From positions 182,693-246,692 of the forward strand of contig CACPDB010000001.1 of the NCBI GenBank assembly GCA_902632605.1: a stretch of DNA of 64,000 bases, read 5' to 3'. Below are positions 30,180 through 40,140 of the stretch, piece by piece. Numbering within the stretch: position 1 is the first letter of the stretch; each line of letters starts with the position of its first letter. The notes under the pieces are model-generated. The model was not told the DNA's origin. It saw nothing but the letters and a program-made list of their open reading frames with translations, and searched no databases. Origin of the DNA: an uncultured SAR86 cluster bacterium. Lineage in GTDB: Bacteria; Pseudomonadota; Gammaproteobacteria; Magnimaribacterales; AG-339-G14. A program made the position numbers and the translations under genes.

Positions 30180-30598
30180 TGAATAATGATCCTTTAAGAA
30201 CCGGAAGTTGTTTGTGCAAACAAGTAACTTACTCTTTTCCTGCTGAAGACGTAGTTTCCGCTCATCATTGTCACTGTGAGGATTGTAAAAAATCTACAGG
30301 CTCAGGTAAGGCAACAATTATCTTGGTTCTTGATCAAGCCCTAAAAATTTCAGGAAAAATTAAATATTTTTCTGTGCTTGGCTCAGGCGGTAATAAAGTA
30401 AGTCGCGGATTTTGTGAGGCATGCGGCTCACCTTTAATCAGTAGCGTCGAAGGCTATGATGGTACTAAGTTTATTAAAGCAGGCAGTCTAGATGATTCTG
30501 CTTGGGTAAAAATAAATTCAAGTTTTTGGGGTGATACGGCTATGGACTGGTCCCCTTTAGATAATTCAATAGATAGTTTTAAACAAAATCCTGATTAG
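30179..30598 (+). CDS. GFA (glutathione-dependent formaldehyde-activating-like) family zinc protein
   Basis: GSCLCKQVTY, HCHCEDCKKSTGS, FCEACGSPL. Confidence 0.88.
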   Translation: MNNDPLRTGSCLCKQVTYSFPAEDVVSAHHCHCEDCKKSTGSGKATIILVLDQALKISGKIKYFSVLGSGGNKVSRGFCEACGSPLISSVEGYDGTKFIKAGSLDDSAWVKINSSFWGDTAMDWSPLDNSIDSFKQNPD

Positions 30599-30600
30599 TC

Positions 30601-30888
30601 ATGTATCAAAGAATAGATTTACTAATCAAATATTATTTAAGACTTGTTGCAGCCATTTGGGTTGGGTTTGTCCCATTTTTATATTTGATTACTTATCTAT
30701 CGGGAGTGGAAAATATTTCCTTTATAGTTTTTCTTAATAGTGTTTTTGAATGGGTAATACTTTTGCCTTTTGGTTTTGATCAAAATATCCCTGAGGATTT
30801 TGTACCACTTATTAGATTTTTCTTTTGGTCTTTTTGGGTGCTGACTATCTCACGCTGGATTATAACTGGAAGACATTTTTACCAGTAA
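30601..30888 (+). CDS. Small membrane protein, uncharacterised
   Basis: 95 aa, 2-3 predicted TM segments, 2-bp gap from the preceding gene. Confidence 0.55.
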   Translation: MYQRIDLLIKYYLRLVAAIWVGFVPFLYLITYLSGVENISFIVFLNSVFEWVILLPFGFDQNIPEDFVPLIRFFFWSFWVLTISRWIITGRHFYQ

Positions 30889-30906
30889 AATTTCTAATAA
30901 TTCTCT

Positions 30907-31113
30907 CTATAGCAAGCCATTTATTAACTCCAAGACAATGTAGGTTAAGAAGCCAACAACCAAAGAACCAAAAAATAACATTAATGCAAAGAATACAATC
31001 TCCGTCCAGAGCCAGACAGTCTTCTTATCATTGAGTCTGATGTATATTTCCACAGCACCAAAGCAAATGGCAAATAGCGTTGCTAATAAAACTATAACAA
31101 TTACCTGATCCAT
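30907..31113 (-). CDS. Small membrane protein, uncharacterised
   Basis: 68 aa, two TM segments; fits the gap between flanking + genes. Confidence 0.45.
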   Translation of the reverse strand: MDQVIVIVLLATLFAICFGAVEIYIRLNDKKTVWLWTEIVFFALMLFFGSLVVGFLTYIVLELINGLL

Positions 31114-31133
31114 AGATGGATTATAATTGATTA

Positions 31134-31352
31134 ATGGGTGGATATGATTTTATGGTGGTCCTTTGGATTATCTTTATTGTGGTTGGTTTATTACGTATTA
31201 AAGATGATTACAAAGATTATAAGAATACAACGGCAAAAATGACTATCTCTATGGGAACTAAATTGAGCATGTTTACCGGCGGAATCGCAATGACGCTATT
31301 TGGAATAGGAGGCTTGGTTTACTTGCTCAATAATCCTAGTCTATTTTCTTAA
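31134..31352 (+). CDS. Small membrane protein, uncharacterised
   Basis: 72 aa, two hydrophobic segments around a charged middle. Confidence 0.5.
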   Translation: MGGYDFMVVLWIIFIVVGLLRIKDDYKDYKNTTAKMTISMGTKLSMFTGGIAMTLFGIGGLVYLLNNPSLFS

Positions 31353-31401
31353 TAACAAAATAATTCTCGTAGATGTATAATCATTGCTCGTTTTGAGATT
31401 T

Positions 31402-31476
<75 letters not shown>

Positions 31477-31479
31477 TAA

Positions 31480-32790
31480 TTAATATTCTTTAAATAAATA
31501 ACCGGAAGTTAAGTGTACAAAAGCCTTAGCGCCTGTATCTAGGGATTCATCGCTTACTTCAAAATATGGGGAATGATTAACCGCAGCTTTTGTCCAATCC
31601 TTTCCTTCTGCAGTGACTCCTAAAAAGAAAAAGAAACTAGGTACTTGTTGAGCATAATAAGAAAAATCTTCTGCTCCCGTAGAAAGATCAGTTCGAACTA
31701 AAAATTCGTCTGAATCTATAACTTTTTTTAGCACAGGTAATACGCGCTCAGTCAAGTCAGGGTCATTAATTGTAACCGGATAATTATTACCATTAGGAAT
31801 AATTACTTCTACTGAAGCACCATTCATCATTGCTATGCTCTCTGCTAGGACAGTCATTTCCGAAATAATTTTATCTCTCATTTTAGGATCATAAGTTCTT
31901 ACTGTACCTTCCATAACAACTTCATCAGGAATAATATTACTCCTGACACCACCATGAATACTTCCAACCGAGATAACTGCAGGTAATTTTCTAATATCTA
32001 ATTTTCTAGAAACAATAGTGTTAAATGCATTGACTATCTGAGAACTTATCATAATAGGATCTACCCCAGACCATGGTGATGAACCGTGAGTTTGTTTACC
32101 TTTGATAATAATTTTCCAGGAATCTGCTGCAGCCATCGTGGGACCTTCTCGATAAGCAATGACCCCATCTGGAGCAGGATTAACATGCAATCCAAAAACT
32201 ACATCAGGTTTATTTTTATCAAAAATACCTTCTTTCAGCATCAATTTTGCACCACCTTCTTCTCCAACAGGAGGCCCTTCTTCGGCAGGTTGAAAAATAA
32301 ACATGATACTTCCCGCTATTCGGTTCCTATGTTTTGAAAAAAATTCCGCAACACCCATCAGAATTGCCATATGAGCATCGTGTCCACAGGCATGCATAAC
32401 ACCAACATCTAATCCATTAAAAATTGCTTTTTCTTTTGAGGCATAGGGTAAGCCTGTCTTTTCTACTACTGGCAAAGCATCCATATCAGCTCTCAAAGCG
32501 ACCATGGGACCAGGTTTACTTCCCTTAAGAATTGCAATTAAACCAGTTTTTGCAATACCTGTTTTTACTTCTAAGCCAAGAGACTTCAAATGATTTTCAA
32601 TATATTTAGCAGTCTTAAACTCTCTATTTGATAACTCAGGATATTGATGAAGATGATGTCGCCAAGTAGTAATTTTCTCTAAAAGAGCATCTGATTCGCG
32701 ATCGAACGCGTTAATCAAATATTTAGATGAGGAAAAAGATTGAAAAGATAATAAAAGAGAAATTATTAAAAAAGTTAATTTTTTTTTCAT
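31480..32790 (-). CDS. M20 family amidohydrolase with signal peptide
   Basis: WRHHLHQYPELSNREFKTA, LRADMDALPVVE, MHACGHDAHMAILMG, FIFQPAEEGPP. Confidence 0.92.
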   Translation of the reverse strand: MKKKLTFLIISLLLSFQSFSSSKYLINAFDRESDALLEKITTWRHHLHQYPELSNREFKTAKYIENHLKSLGLEVKTGIAKTGLIAILKGSKPGPMVALRADMDALPVVEKTGLPYASKEKAIFNGLDVGVMHACGHDAHMAILMGVAEFFSKHRNRIAGSIMFIFQPAEEGPPVGEEGGAKLMLKEGIFDKNKPDVVFGLHVNPAPDGVIAYREGPTMAAADSWKIIIKGKQTHGSSPWSGVDPIMISSQIVNAFNTIVSRKLDIRKLPAVISVGSIHGGVRSNIIPDEVVMEGTVRTYDPKMRDKIISEMTVLAESIAMMNGASVEVIIPNGNNYPVTINDPDLTERVLPVLKKVIDSDEFLVRTDLSTGAEDFSYYAQQVPSFFFFLGVTAEGKDWTKAAVNHSPYFEVSDESLDTGAKAFVHLTSGYLFKEY

Positions 32791-33440
32791 TTGAATAATT
32801 GGTCCGCAACATAAGGATTAGTTAAACGTTCCTGTCCAAAAGTTGAAATAGGACCATGACCAGGAACAAAAGTGACATCATCTCCTAGAGGCCATAATTT
32901 ATCTCTTATTGCATCAAGTAAAGCTTGCATGTTACCTCTGGGTAAGTCAGTTCTGCCAATTGAACCTTGAAATAAAACATCACCTACGATGGCCAATCTC
33001 GACTCAGGATGATGGAATATAACATGTCCTGGAGTGTGACCAGGACAATGATAAACATCTAATTTTTCACCATCAATATCAATTTGATCTCCCTCAACTA
33101 ACCATCGATTTGGCACAAAGTTTTTTGCCGCATCCAAACCAAAGCGTTTCGCTTGTTCCTCTAGAGTGCTGACGAGAAATTCGTCTTCTTTATGAGGTCC
33201 TTCGATCTCAACTCCATATTTTTGAGCCAATTCTAAAGCTCCTCCTGCATGATCTAAATGACCATGGGTAATAAAAATTTTTGATAATGTTAGGTCTTGT
33301 TCTTGGATAAAATTTTCGATAGCGGGTAGATCGCCTCCAGGGTCATTAACAACTGCAATTTTTGAACCTTCTTTCCAAATGACGCTACAGTTTTGTTGTA
33401 AAGGTGTAACAGGAATGATCGCCGCTTTTAATGTAGCCAT
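32787..33440 (-). CDS. MBL-fold metallo-hydrolase (hydroxyacylglutathione hydrolase-like)
   Basis: THGHLDHAGG, HCPGHTPGHVIFH, GDVLFQGSIGRTDLP. Confidence 0.92.
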   Translation of the reverse strand: MATLKAAIIPVTPLQQNCSVIWKEGSKIAVVNDPGGDLPAIENFIQEQDLTLSKIFITHGHLDHAGGALELAQKYGVEIEGPHKEDEFLVSTLEEQAKRFGLDAAKNFVPNRWLVEGDQIDIDGEKLDVYHCPGHTPGHVIFHHPESRLAIVGDVLFQGSIGRTDLPRGNMQALLDAIRDKLWPLGDDVTFVPGHGPISTFGQERLTNPYVADQLFK

Positions 33441-33470
33441 AGTAAAAAAAAACTGACATTATTATAACCT

Positions 33471-34457
33471 ATGAATTTTCAAGTGTTAGATGGTGATAAC
33501 TTAAAAATAAGAGCTGTAATTGAAGGCGAAGGACCCCTGGTTATCTTAGTTCACGGTTGGCCAGAAAGTTGGTACAGCTGGCGTCATCAAATAGAACCTC
33601 TTGCGAAAGCAGGTTTTAAAGTAGCTGCTATCGATGTCCGAGGCTATGGTGGCTCGGATAAACCTCACGAGATAGCAGCTTATTCTTTAAAAAACTTAGC
33701 TGCCGATATAGCTGGTGTAATTGATTCACTTGGTTACAAAGAAGCCTATCTTTTTGGTCACGATTGGGGAGGACCAATAGTCTGGACTACAGGATTACTA
33801 TACCAAAACACCATCAAAGCAGTAGGCGCACTTTCTGTACCGTATACGCCAGTTGGTGAAAAATCTTTGATTCAATTGTTCAGAGAACTTTATAAAGATA
33901 AATTTTTCTATCAACTGTATATTCAAGAAGAAGGTATTGCCGAAGCTGAGTTTGAAGCAGATGTCCGTAAAGCTTTAGAAATTACTTATTTCAGTAGTGA
34001 TGGCAGAGGCATGCAATTCATGATAGAAAATATTGGTAATCCTGAATATCAAAAGACTCCTGATTCGACAATGTTAGAAAAATCTCCTAGATTTGATAGT
34101 TTTCCTGAATGGCTTACTCAGGAAGATTTAAACTATTTCATCAATGAGTTTGAACATAGTGGCTTTCGTGGCCCTTTTAATAGGTATCGAGCTCAGGATA
34201 TCGATTTTGAGGAATTACAAGAATTTAAAAATGTTTCTTACCCTTTACCTGCTTGTTTCATTACTGGTACTTTAGACCCGGTAAATTTCTTTGCAAGAGA
34301 TGAGAGCGCTTCAGAGGAAGATATTCTCAGAGCTTTCACAAAGAATTATGATGATTTGAGGAAAGTAGAAATTTTGGATGGCATTGGTCACTGGACCCAA
34401 CAAGAAAGTCCAGAAGCAGTAACCGCCCACATGATAGATTTTTTAAAAAATATTTAA
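33471..34457 (+). CDS. Alpha/beta hydrolase (epoxide hydrolase-like)
   Basis: HGWPESWYSWRHQ, FGHDWGGPIVW, GIGHWTQQESPE. Confidence 0.9.
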   Translation: MNFQVLDGDNLKIRAVIEGEGPLVILVHGWPESWYSWRHQIEPLAKAGFKVAAIDVRGYGGSDKPHEIAAYSLKNLAADIAGVIDSLGYKEAYLFGHDWGGPIVWTTGLLYQNTIKAVGALSVPYTPVGEKSLIQLFRELYKDKFFYQLYIQEEGIAEAEFEADVRKALEITYFSSDGRGMQFMIENIGNPEYQKTPDSTMLEKSPRFDSFPEWLTQEDLNYFINEFEHSGFRGPFNRYRAQDIDFEELQEFKNVSYPLPACFITGTLDPVNFFARDESASEEDILRAFTKNYDDLRKVEILDGIGHWTQQESPEAVTAHMIDFLKNI

Positions 34458-34475
34458 ACACAACGGAGAACGAAT

Positions 34476-34856
34476 ATGACATCAAAATTACAGGGCTATT
34501 CCACTATAGGAACCAACAATAAAGAAGCTGCTGAAGCTTTTTATGATGGCTTGTTATCACAAATTAATGCAGTAAAGTTTCCAGCCAACGACAGGATTAC
34601 AATGTGGATGTCTGAAGACAGCAGTAAAGTGATATTAGCTATAGCTATACCTTATGATGGAAAAACCGCCTCACATGGTAACGGCACAATGAAAGCAATT
34701 CCTCTTGATTCGCACGAAGCAGTACACGAAATGTATGCCAAAGCAATTGAATTAGGCGCTACTGATGATGGAGAACCTGGTCCTAGGGCAGGGAATTTCT
34801 ATGGAGCTTATGTCTATGATTTGGACGGTAACAAACTTTGTTTTTTTAACTTTTAA
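34476..34856 (+). CDS. VOC family (glyoxalase-like) protein
   Basis: STIGTNNKEAAEAFYDGLL ... GNFYGAYVYDLDGNKLCFF. Confidence 0.85.
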   Translation: MTSKLQGYSTIGTNNKEAAEAFYDGLLSQINAVKFPANDRITMWMSEDSSKVILAIAIPYDGKTASHGNGTMKAIPLDSHEAVHEMYAKAIELGATDDGEPGPRAGNFYGAYVYDLDGNKLCFFNF

Positions 34857-34868
34857 TGCACTAAAATT

Positions 34869-36440
34869 TTATCGTTGTCTTAATTTTTTAAAAGCATAAA
34901 AAATAAGAACGATAAATAAAAAAACAGTTGCCAACTGATATTTAAAAGCTTGAATTAGTATCCAAAGAAAAATAAAAAAACTTGATATTACAGAGGGAGG
35001 ATTATTTAACTCATAGTCTCCATCCATCCAAGGTGAACCCAATTCAACACCACCTTGTCGGTCGTCACCATGCAAATAGGCATGTGCAGGATTTATATTG
35101 CCCACTGCGTCTCTCTCAATATAAGAAGTGATTGTTTTTTTCATCGCATTGAATATTTCGGGTTCTTCTTCAGCCAAGTTATTTTTTTCGAAAGGGTCTT
35201 CAATGATATTGAATAGTTGATACGAAGCTGAAACAGGAACTAAAACAGGTTTTACGGAATAAAGTTTCCACTGATTATTGAATAAGGCTCGTTCATCGGA
35301 AATAATTCTAGCCCCAATAAATGCATTTTTTGGAGGGATAATTTTCCCGGTAAGTAAATTTGACCATTTATCTTCACCGTCAAATTTATCTGAATTAGAA
35401 GTTTTAATATTTGCAGCAGTTAATAAAGTTGGCAGTACGTCTTGGACAAAGAAAAACTGATCGGATTTCTCATTTTCGATGATGCCTTTCCACCAAATTA
35501 CAGCAGGAACCCTAATTCCACCCTCTAATGCAGAAGATTTACTTCCACTTAAACCAGCGGTACTGCCTCTTGCATCTATTAAATTTGGTGCAATAACTTT
35601 TACAATAGGATTAATATCAAAAACTGGTCCGTTATCACTAAAAAAAAGAATAATGGTTTCTTCTAATAAACCTTCAGCTTCAATTGCATTGACAATTCTG
35701 CCTATTTCATTGTCCAAAGCATTGACATTGGCCGCGTATACCTGATCACTTTCTTCCTCTAGATAAGAAAATTTTTCAATATTTTCTGGAGGCGCTTGTA
35801 TCGGTGTATGTGGAGCATTAAAAGCTACATATAAAAACAAAGGACGACTTCGATCTTTATTTTTAATAATATTTATGGCTTCGTTAGCAATTAACTCAGT
35901 CGAATAACCATCTTCTCTTAAAGTGCTTTCGTTTCTATGCCAATCCAATCGACCTGCTGCAGTATGATCAAAATATCCGATACCGCCGGTCATATGACCA
36001 TAACTTGTTTCAAAACCTCTATTCGTTGGCCAAAATTCTTCTTTTGCTGTTCCTAAATGCCATTTCCCAGACAAGGCTGTTTGATAACCAGCTTCTTTGA
36101 AATATTGTGGCATGATTTTTAATTCAGGAGGCATACCCGTTTGTTCAGCTGCTGGATTCATGAACGGTCTCACTACCCCATGATTAAAGATGTGCAAGCC
36201 AGTTAACAAGGAAGCTCTGGTAGGGCTGCAAACAGGGTTAGAATAAAATCTGTTCAATTCCATTCCTTCCTTAGCCAGTCGATCGATGTTAGGGGTCGGA
36301 ATATGACTCCCATGGTATGAAACGTCTCCCCATCCAAGATCGTCTGTAAGAATGATAACCACATTGGGTTTGTCTGTAGCCATCAAATTCATAGAAAAAA
36401 AGATAAAAAACAGAAGATAGTACATATTCTTTCTCCCCAT
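34869..36440 (-). CDS. Sulfatase (arylsulfatase family, Cys-type) with signal peptide and C-terminal TM segment
   Basis: PNVVIILTDDLGWGDVSYHGS; formylglycine motif CSPTRASLLTG; GKWHLG; C-terminal hydrophobic helix plus KKLRQR. Confidence 0.93.
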   Translation of the reverse strand: MGRKNMYYLLFFIFFSMNLMATDKPNVVIILTDDLGWGDVSYHGSHIPTPNIDRLAKEGMELNRFYSNPVCSPTRASLLTGLHIFNHGVVRPFMNPAAEQTGMPPELKIMPQYFKEAGYQTALSGKWHLGTAKEEFWPTNRGFETSYGHMTGGIGYFDHTAAGRLDWHRNESTLREDGYSTELIANEAINIIKNKDRSRPLFLYVAFNAPHTPIQAPPENIEKFSYLEEESDQVYAANVNALDNEIGRIVNAIEAEGLLEETIILFFSDNGPVFDINPIVKVIAPNLIDARGSTAGLSGSKSSALEGGIRVPAVIWWKGIIENEKSDQFFFVQDVLPTLLTAANIKTSNSDKFDGEDKWSNLLTGKIIPPKNAFIGARIISDERALFNNQWKLYSVKPVLVPVSASYQLFNIIEDPFEKNNLAEEEPEIFNAMKKTITSYIERDAVGNINPAHAYLHGDDRQGGVELGSPWMDGDYELNNPPSVISSFFIFLWILIQAFKYQLATVFLFIVLIFYAFKKLRQR

Positions 36441-36453
36441 AACTCAGAATAAT

Positions 36454-37617
36454 TTATTTTAGAGCTTGTTCAATATCCTCAATCAAATCATCTAAAGATT
36501 CTAAGCCAACGGATAACCTCACAAGCCCATCAGAAATCCCAATCTTTTCTCTGCGGTCTTTGGGTAATGAAGCATGGGTCATTAAAGCGGGATGTTCGAT
36601 TAAACTTTCTACTCCACCTAGACTTTCGGCAAGAGCAAAAATTTTTGTTTGCTCAAGAAAACTTTTTGATTTTTCCAAACCACCTTTGATATTCATTGAA
36701 ATTATGCCGCCAAAACCATTCATTTGTTTTGATGCCAGATCATGCTGCGGATGATTTGTGAGTCCGGGATAAATAACTTCAGCAATTTCTTTATGACTTT
36801 CGAAATGTTTGGCAATGGTCAAAGCATTTTCACAATGTCGTTCCATCCTTACGGCAAGAGTTTTTAAACTTCTGAGAATTAAGTAGCTATCAAAAGCACC
36901 GGTAATAGGACCCAAGGAATTAACAATATTTGCCATTCTTGAAACTAACGCATTATCTTTTTTACCAATGACTAAAGCACCTGCTATCAAGTCAGAGTGA
37001 CCTCCTAAATATTTCGTTGCAGAATGCAAAACAATATCGATGCCATAATTCAAAGGCTGTTGCACATAGGGCGAAGCAAACGTATTGTCACACACGCTCA
37101 AAATATTCTCCGCTTTGGCAAAGTCAGCAATTGCCGATAGATCAACGACTCGAAGTAAAGGATTAGTTGGTGTTTCAACAAATATCATTTTTGTTTTATC
37201 CGTTTTTGCTTCAAGGACGTTTTGCATGTCAGTCATATCGACATAAGTCACCTCGATACCTTGTGAGATCGTTTTGATTTCATTAAAAAGACGAACTGTG
37301 CCACCGTAAAGATCATTCATAGCAATCACGTGATCACCAGGAGAAAGTAATTCAACACAAGCGGAAATGGCAGCTACACCAGAAGAAAATCCGAAACCAA
37401 CTTCACCATTTTCAAGACTTGCAATACATTCTTCAAAAGCCTTTCTAGTTGGATTGATCGAGCGAGAGTAATCAAAACCTTTGTGTACTCCAGGACTTTC
37501 TTGTTCAAAAGTTGAAGATGTATAAATTGGCATCATCACCGCACCTGTGGTCGGATCAGCTTTTTGACCAGCATGTATTGCTCTGGTTTCAAAACCTTCT
37601 TTATTTTTTTTACTCAT
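36454..37617 (-). CDS. Cystathionine gamma-synthase/gamma-lyase family PLP enzyme
   Basis: FETRAIHAGQ, YSRSINPTRKAFEECIASLE, DNTFASPYVQQPL, HSATKYLGGHSD. Confidence 0.93.
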   Translation of the reverse strand: MSKKNKEGFETRAIHAGQKADPTTGAVMMPIYTSSTFEQESPGVHKGFDYSRSINPTRKAFEECIASLENGEVGFGFSSGVAAISACVELLSPGDHVIAMNDLYGGTVRLFNEIKTISQGIEVTYVDMTDMQNVLEAKTDKTKMIFVETPTNPLLRVVDLSAIADFAKAENILSVCDNTFASPYVQQPLNYGIDIVLHSATKYLGGHSDLIAGALVIGKKDNALVSRMANIVNSLGPITGAFDSYLILRSLKTLAVRMERHCENALTIAKHFESHKEIAEVIYPGLTNHPQHDLASKQMNGFGGIISMNIKGGLEKSKSFLEQTKIFALAESLGGVESLIEHPALMTHASLPKDRREKIGISDGLVRLSVGLESLDDLIEDIEQALK

Positions 37618-37622
37618 GATTA

Positions 37623-38600
37623 TCAGTCAATTAATTCATTTTCTTTTAACCAATCTTTATTGAAAGCTTTGGATAAATATTTATTACCAGTATCACATAT
37701 CAATGTTACTACTTTTTTTGGTTCTGTTTGTTTTTGACACCACTTTATTGCTGCATCTACTAACGTTCCACAAGAAGTCCCAGCTAAAATGCCTTCCTTT
37801 CTTAGCAGTTCGTCTACTCTTGCAAAAGCTTCTTTGTCGGAGACGTAAATTCCTTCGTCGATGATATCTAAATTTAAGTTATCAGGAATGTAGTCTTCAC
37901 CAATACCTTCTACAAGCCACGAACCACCTTCGTACTTATAATTACCAGTATTAACTGCATCCGCAACAACCGAGCCAATTGGGTCTGCAATGACGATTTG
38001 AATATCTTTATTTTGAGACTTTAAGTATTTTCCAACACCGCTGATAGTACCTCCAGTTCCTACTCCTGCAACGAAAGCATCAACATCACCATCCATTTGC
38101 GACCAAATTTCAGGTCCGGTTGTAGTTTCGTGTACCAAAGGATTAGCTGGATTGCTAAATTGATCAGCAAAAAAAGAACCTGGAGTTTTTTTTACGATAG
38201 CAGCTGCCATTTCTTGATAATGCTCTGGATGTCCTTTCTCAACATCAGAGCGAGTAAAAACAATTTCGACTCCCATAGCTTCTAAATGCATCACTTTTTC
38301 TTGACTCATTTTATCTGGAATAACCAAGATCAAATCATAGCCTTTTAACTTTGCCGCTAATGCTAAACCTAAGCCAGTATTTCCTGCGGTACACTCAACG
38401 ATTGTACCTCCAGATTTAAGGACACCGTTTTTTTCAGCTTCTTCAATAATCTTAATACCTACCCGGTCTTTAATAGATCCACCTGGATTTAGATTTTCAA
38501 GTTTTACGTATAACTCGCAAGGACCGGTATCAATGTTATTAATTTTAACAACTGGAGTATTGCCTACCATTTCCAAGAGATTATTAAAATTAGCCTTCAT
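37623..38600 (-). CDS. Cystathionine beta-synthase / cysteine synthase family PLP enzyme
   Basis: KLENLNPGGSIKDRVG, TAGNTGLGLA, GTGGTISGVGKYLK, VEGIGEDYIP. Confidence 0.92.
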   Translation of the reverse strand: MKANFNNLLEMVGNTPVVKINNIDTGPCELYVKLENLNPGGSIKDRVGIKIIEEAEKNGVLKSGGTIVECTAGNTGLGLALAAKLKGYDLILVIPDKMSQEKVMHLEAMGVEIVFTRSDVEKGHPEHYQEMAAAIVKKTPGSFFADQFSNPANPLVHETTTGPEIWSQMDGDVDAFVAGVGTGGTISGVGKYLKSQNKDIQIVIADPIGSVVADAVNTGNYKYEGGSWLVEGIGEDYIPDNLNLDIIDEGIYVSDKEAFARVDELLRKEGILAGTSCGTLVDAAIKWCQKQTEPKKVVTLICDTGNKYLSKAFNKDWLKENELID

Positions 38601-38727
38601 CTTTTTTAATTTTTTTCCTGTCGTATTTTGTTTTGTCTTTAAACACTACTGCTCGATTAAATTTGGCGGCATTTTTAGCAACCGGATTTAATCTTTTTTT
38701 CTTTTGTTTGTCTTTTTCCTTTGACAC
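38590..38727 (-). CDS. 45-aa basic small protein not in the ORF track (GTG start)
   Basis: Reverse-strand translation: (M)SKEKDKQKKKRLNPVAKNAAKFNRAVVFKDKTKYDRKKIKKDEG*. TAA immediately precedes the GTG; 3' end overlaps the start of the downstream CBS-like gene by 11 bp. Confidence 0.7.
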   Translation of the reverse strand: MSKEKDKQKKKRLNPVAKNAAKFNRAVVFKDKTKYDRKKIKKDEG

Positions 38728-38796
38728 TTAAAACTGTGTTTTATTCGAATAGATTAACGATCGAAATATTTAAAAACCACGCTATTTTGCTTGAGG

Positions 38797-40140
38797 CTAT
38801 GATAAACGTCTATTGATTTCTTCCTTTAGCAACCACATTCGATCTTGTCCCCAAACGTAATATGGATTCAAACCATCGGCATCGGTTATTTTAAAGCTTG
38901 GCACGCCCCAACAATTACCTTGATACATGTCATTGACATTATCATTTAGAACTTTTTTCCATTTAGAAGTATTCAAATCTTTTTTAACAGAATTCCAATC
39001 TAGACCTAATTCTGTAACGGTCTTTCTTAAGTAGTCATCATCACCAATATTGATTCCGTCCTGAAAAGAAGCTTTTAATAATTCATCTATGTATTCAAAT
39101 CCTTTTCCTAAAGAGTCAATTAAAGGAAAAAGGGAGTATGCTTTTCTTGCAGGTTTGCCGATAGGCGAAAAGACCTCTTTCATTTCATAGCCATATTTGC
39201 GACCTTCTCTGGCAGCATCTGAGATGATGTATTTCCCCTTGAAGGTTGGAATAACCATCATTCTCATCAGCATTGGAAGGACAGGCTTAGTAATGAGATT
39301 GATCGGATATTCTTTTCGAAATTCTTTTACTCTTTTGGCGCTGACGAAGGTATATGGACTATTCAAAGAAGGGTAGTAAGTTAAATTAACAGTTTTTTCA
39401 GCAGTTAAAGTGTCAGGCGCTTTGGTTTGCAGTAAACATATAGGTTCGTTATCACTTGATTTATTGACTCCCAACTCTGTCAATCGGTTTTCCAAATGAT
39501 TTAAGCGATCTACACCCCAGTAGAGTTCCTTTTCGTAATAAAAGGCCGAACCAAAATAATAGTCGCAGCCATTTCTTATCTCATTACCTCTTTTAAGGGT
39601 TTGAATGACCTCTTGTTCAGAAGATTTATGAGAAACTTCAAGTTCTTCGAGTTTAGCTAAATTGCCACTCCAGAGAGCATGGCTTACGGTTTTTGCTATA
39701 GAACCAAACTCTTCGGGATTGACCGCGGTTAGAATGGAATTGGCTTTATCAACTAATTTTTTATCAGGATAGCTTTTACCTGGGAAGTCAACATCATAAT
39801 AAGATGCAATTCTTATGACGTCTTCCAGACAATAATCTGTATAGAGCGTAGGTTCATGTAAAGCTGCGGGATTCTCCTCTCCGACTAAGATTGGTTTGAA
39901 TTGAACATCATAGGCTTCTTTAAACTTATCAATATAATGAATAGTTAAGTGAGAATAGGGGTCATCCACTTTATGAAAATACAAAACTTCATGAGGGCGA
40001 TTTTCTGCTTTTCGGCTTGCCTCAGCTTTTTCTCTAATCAAATTAAAGTTTTCAAAGCTTGAAAACATATTCATAGCTTTATTTCTCAGCTTATAGGCAA
40101 AGGTTCTTCGCGTTATAAAGTTTCTAATGGCCTGGATCAT
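38797..40140 (-). CDS. Tandem DsbA-fold / 2-hydroxychromene-2-carboxylate isomerase-like protein
   Basis: Two thioredoxin-like halves (LYFHKVDDPYSHL; LTYYPSLNSPYTFVSA) and a cis-Pro segment GVPSFKITD, no CxxC. Confidence 0.75.
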   Translation of the reverse strand: MIQAIRNFITRRTFAYKLRNKAMNMFSSFENFNLIREKAEASRKAENRPHEVLYFHKVDDPYSHLTIHYIDKFKEAYDVQFKPILVGEENPAALHEPTLYTDYCLEDVIRIASYYDVDFPGKSYPDKKLVDKANSILTAVNPEEFGSIAKTVSHALWSGNLAKLEELEVSHKSSEQEVIQTLKRGNEIRNGCDYYFGSAFYYEKELYWGVDRLNHLENRLTELGVNKSSDNEPICLLQTKAPDTLTAEKTVNLTYYPSLNSPYTFVSAKRVKEFRKEYPINLITKPVLPMLMRMMVIPTFKGKYIISDAAREGRKYGYEMKEVFSPIGKPARKAYSLFPLIDSLGKGFEYIDELLKASFQDGINIGDDDYLRKTVTELGLDWNSVKKDLNTSKWKKVLNDNVNDMYQGNCWGVPSFKITDADGLNPYYVWGQDRMWLLKEEINRRLS

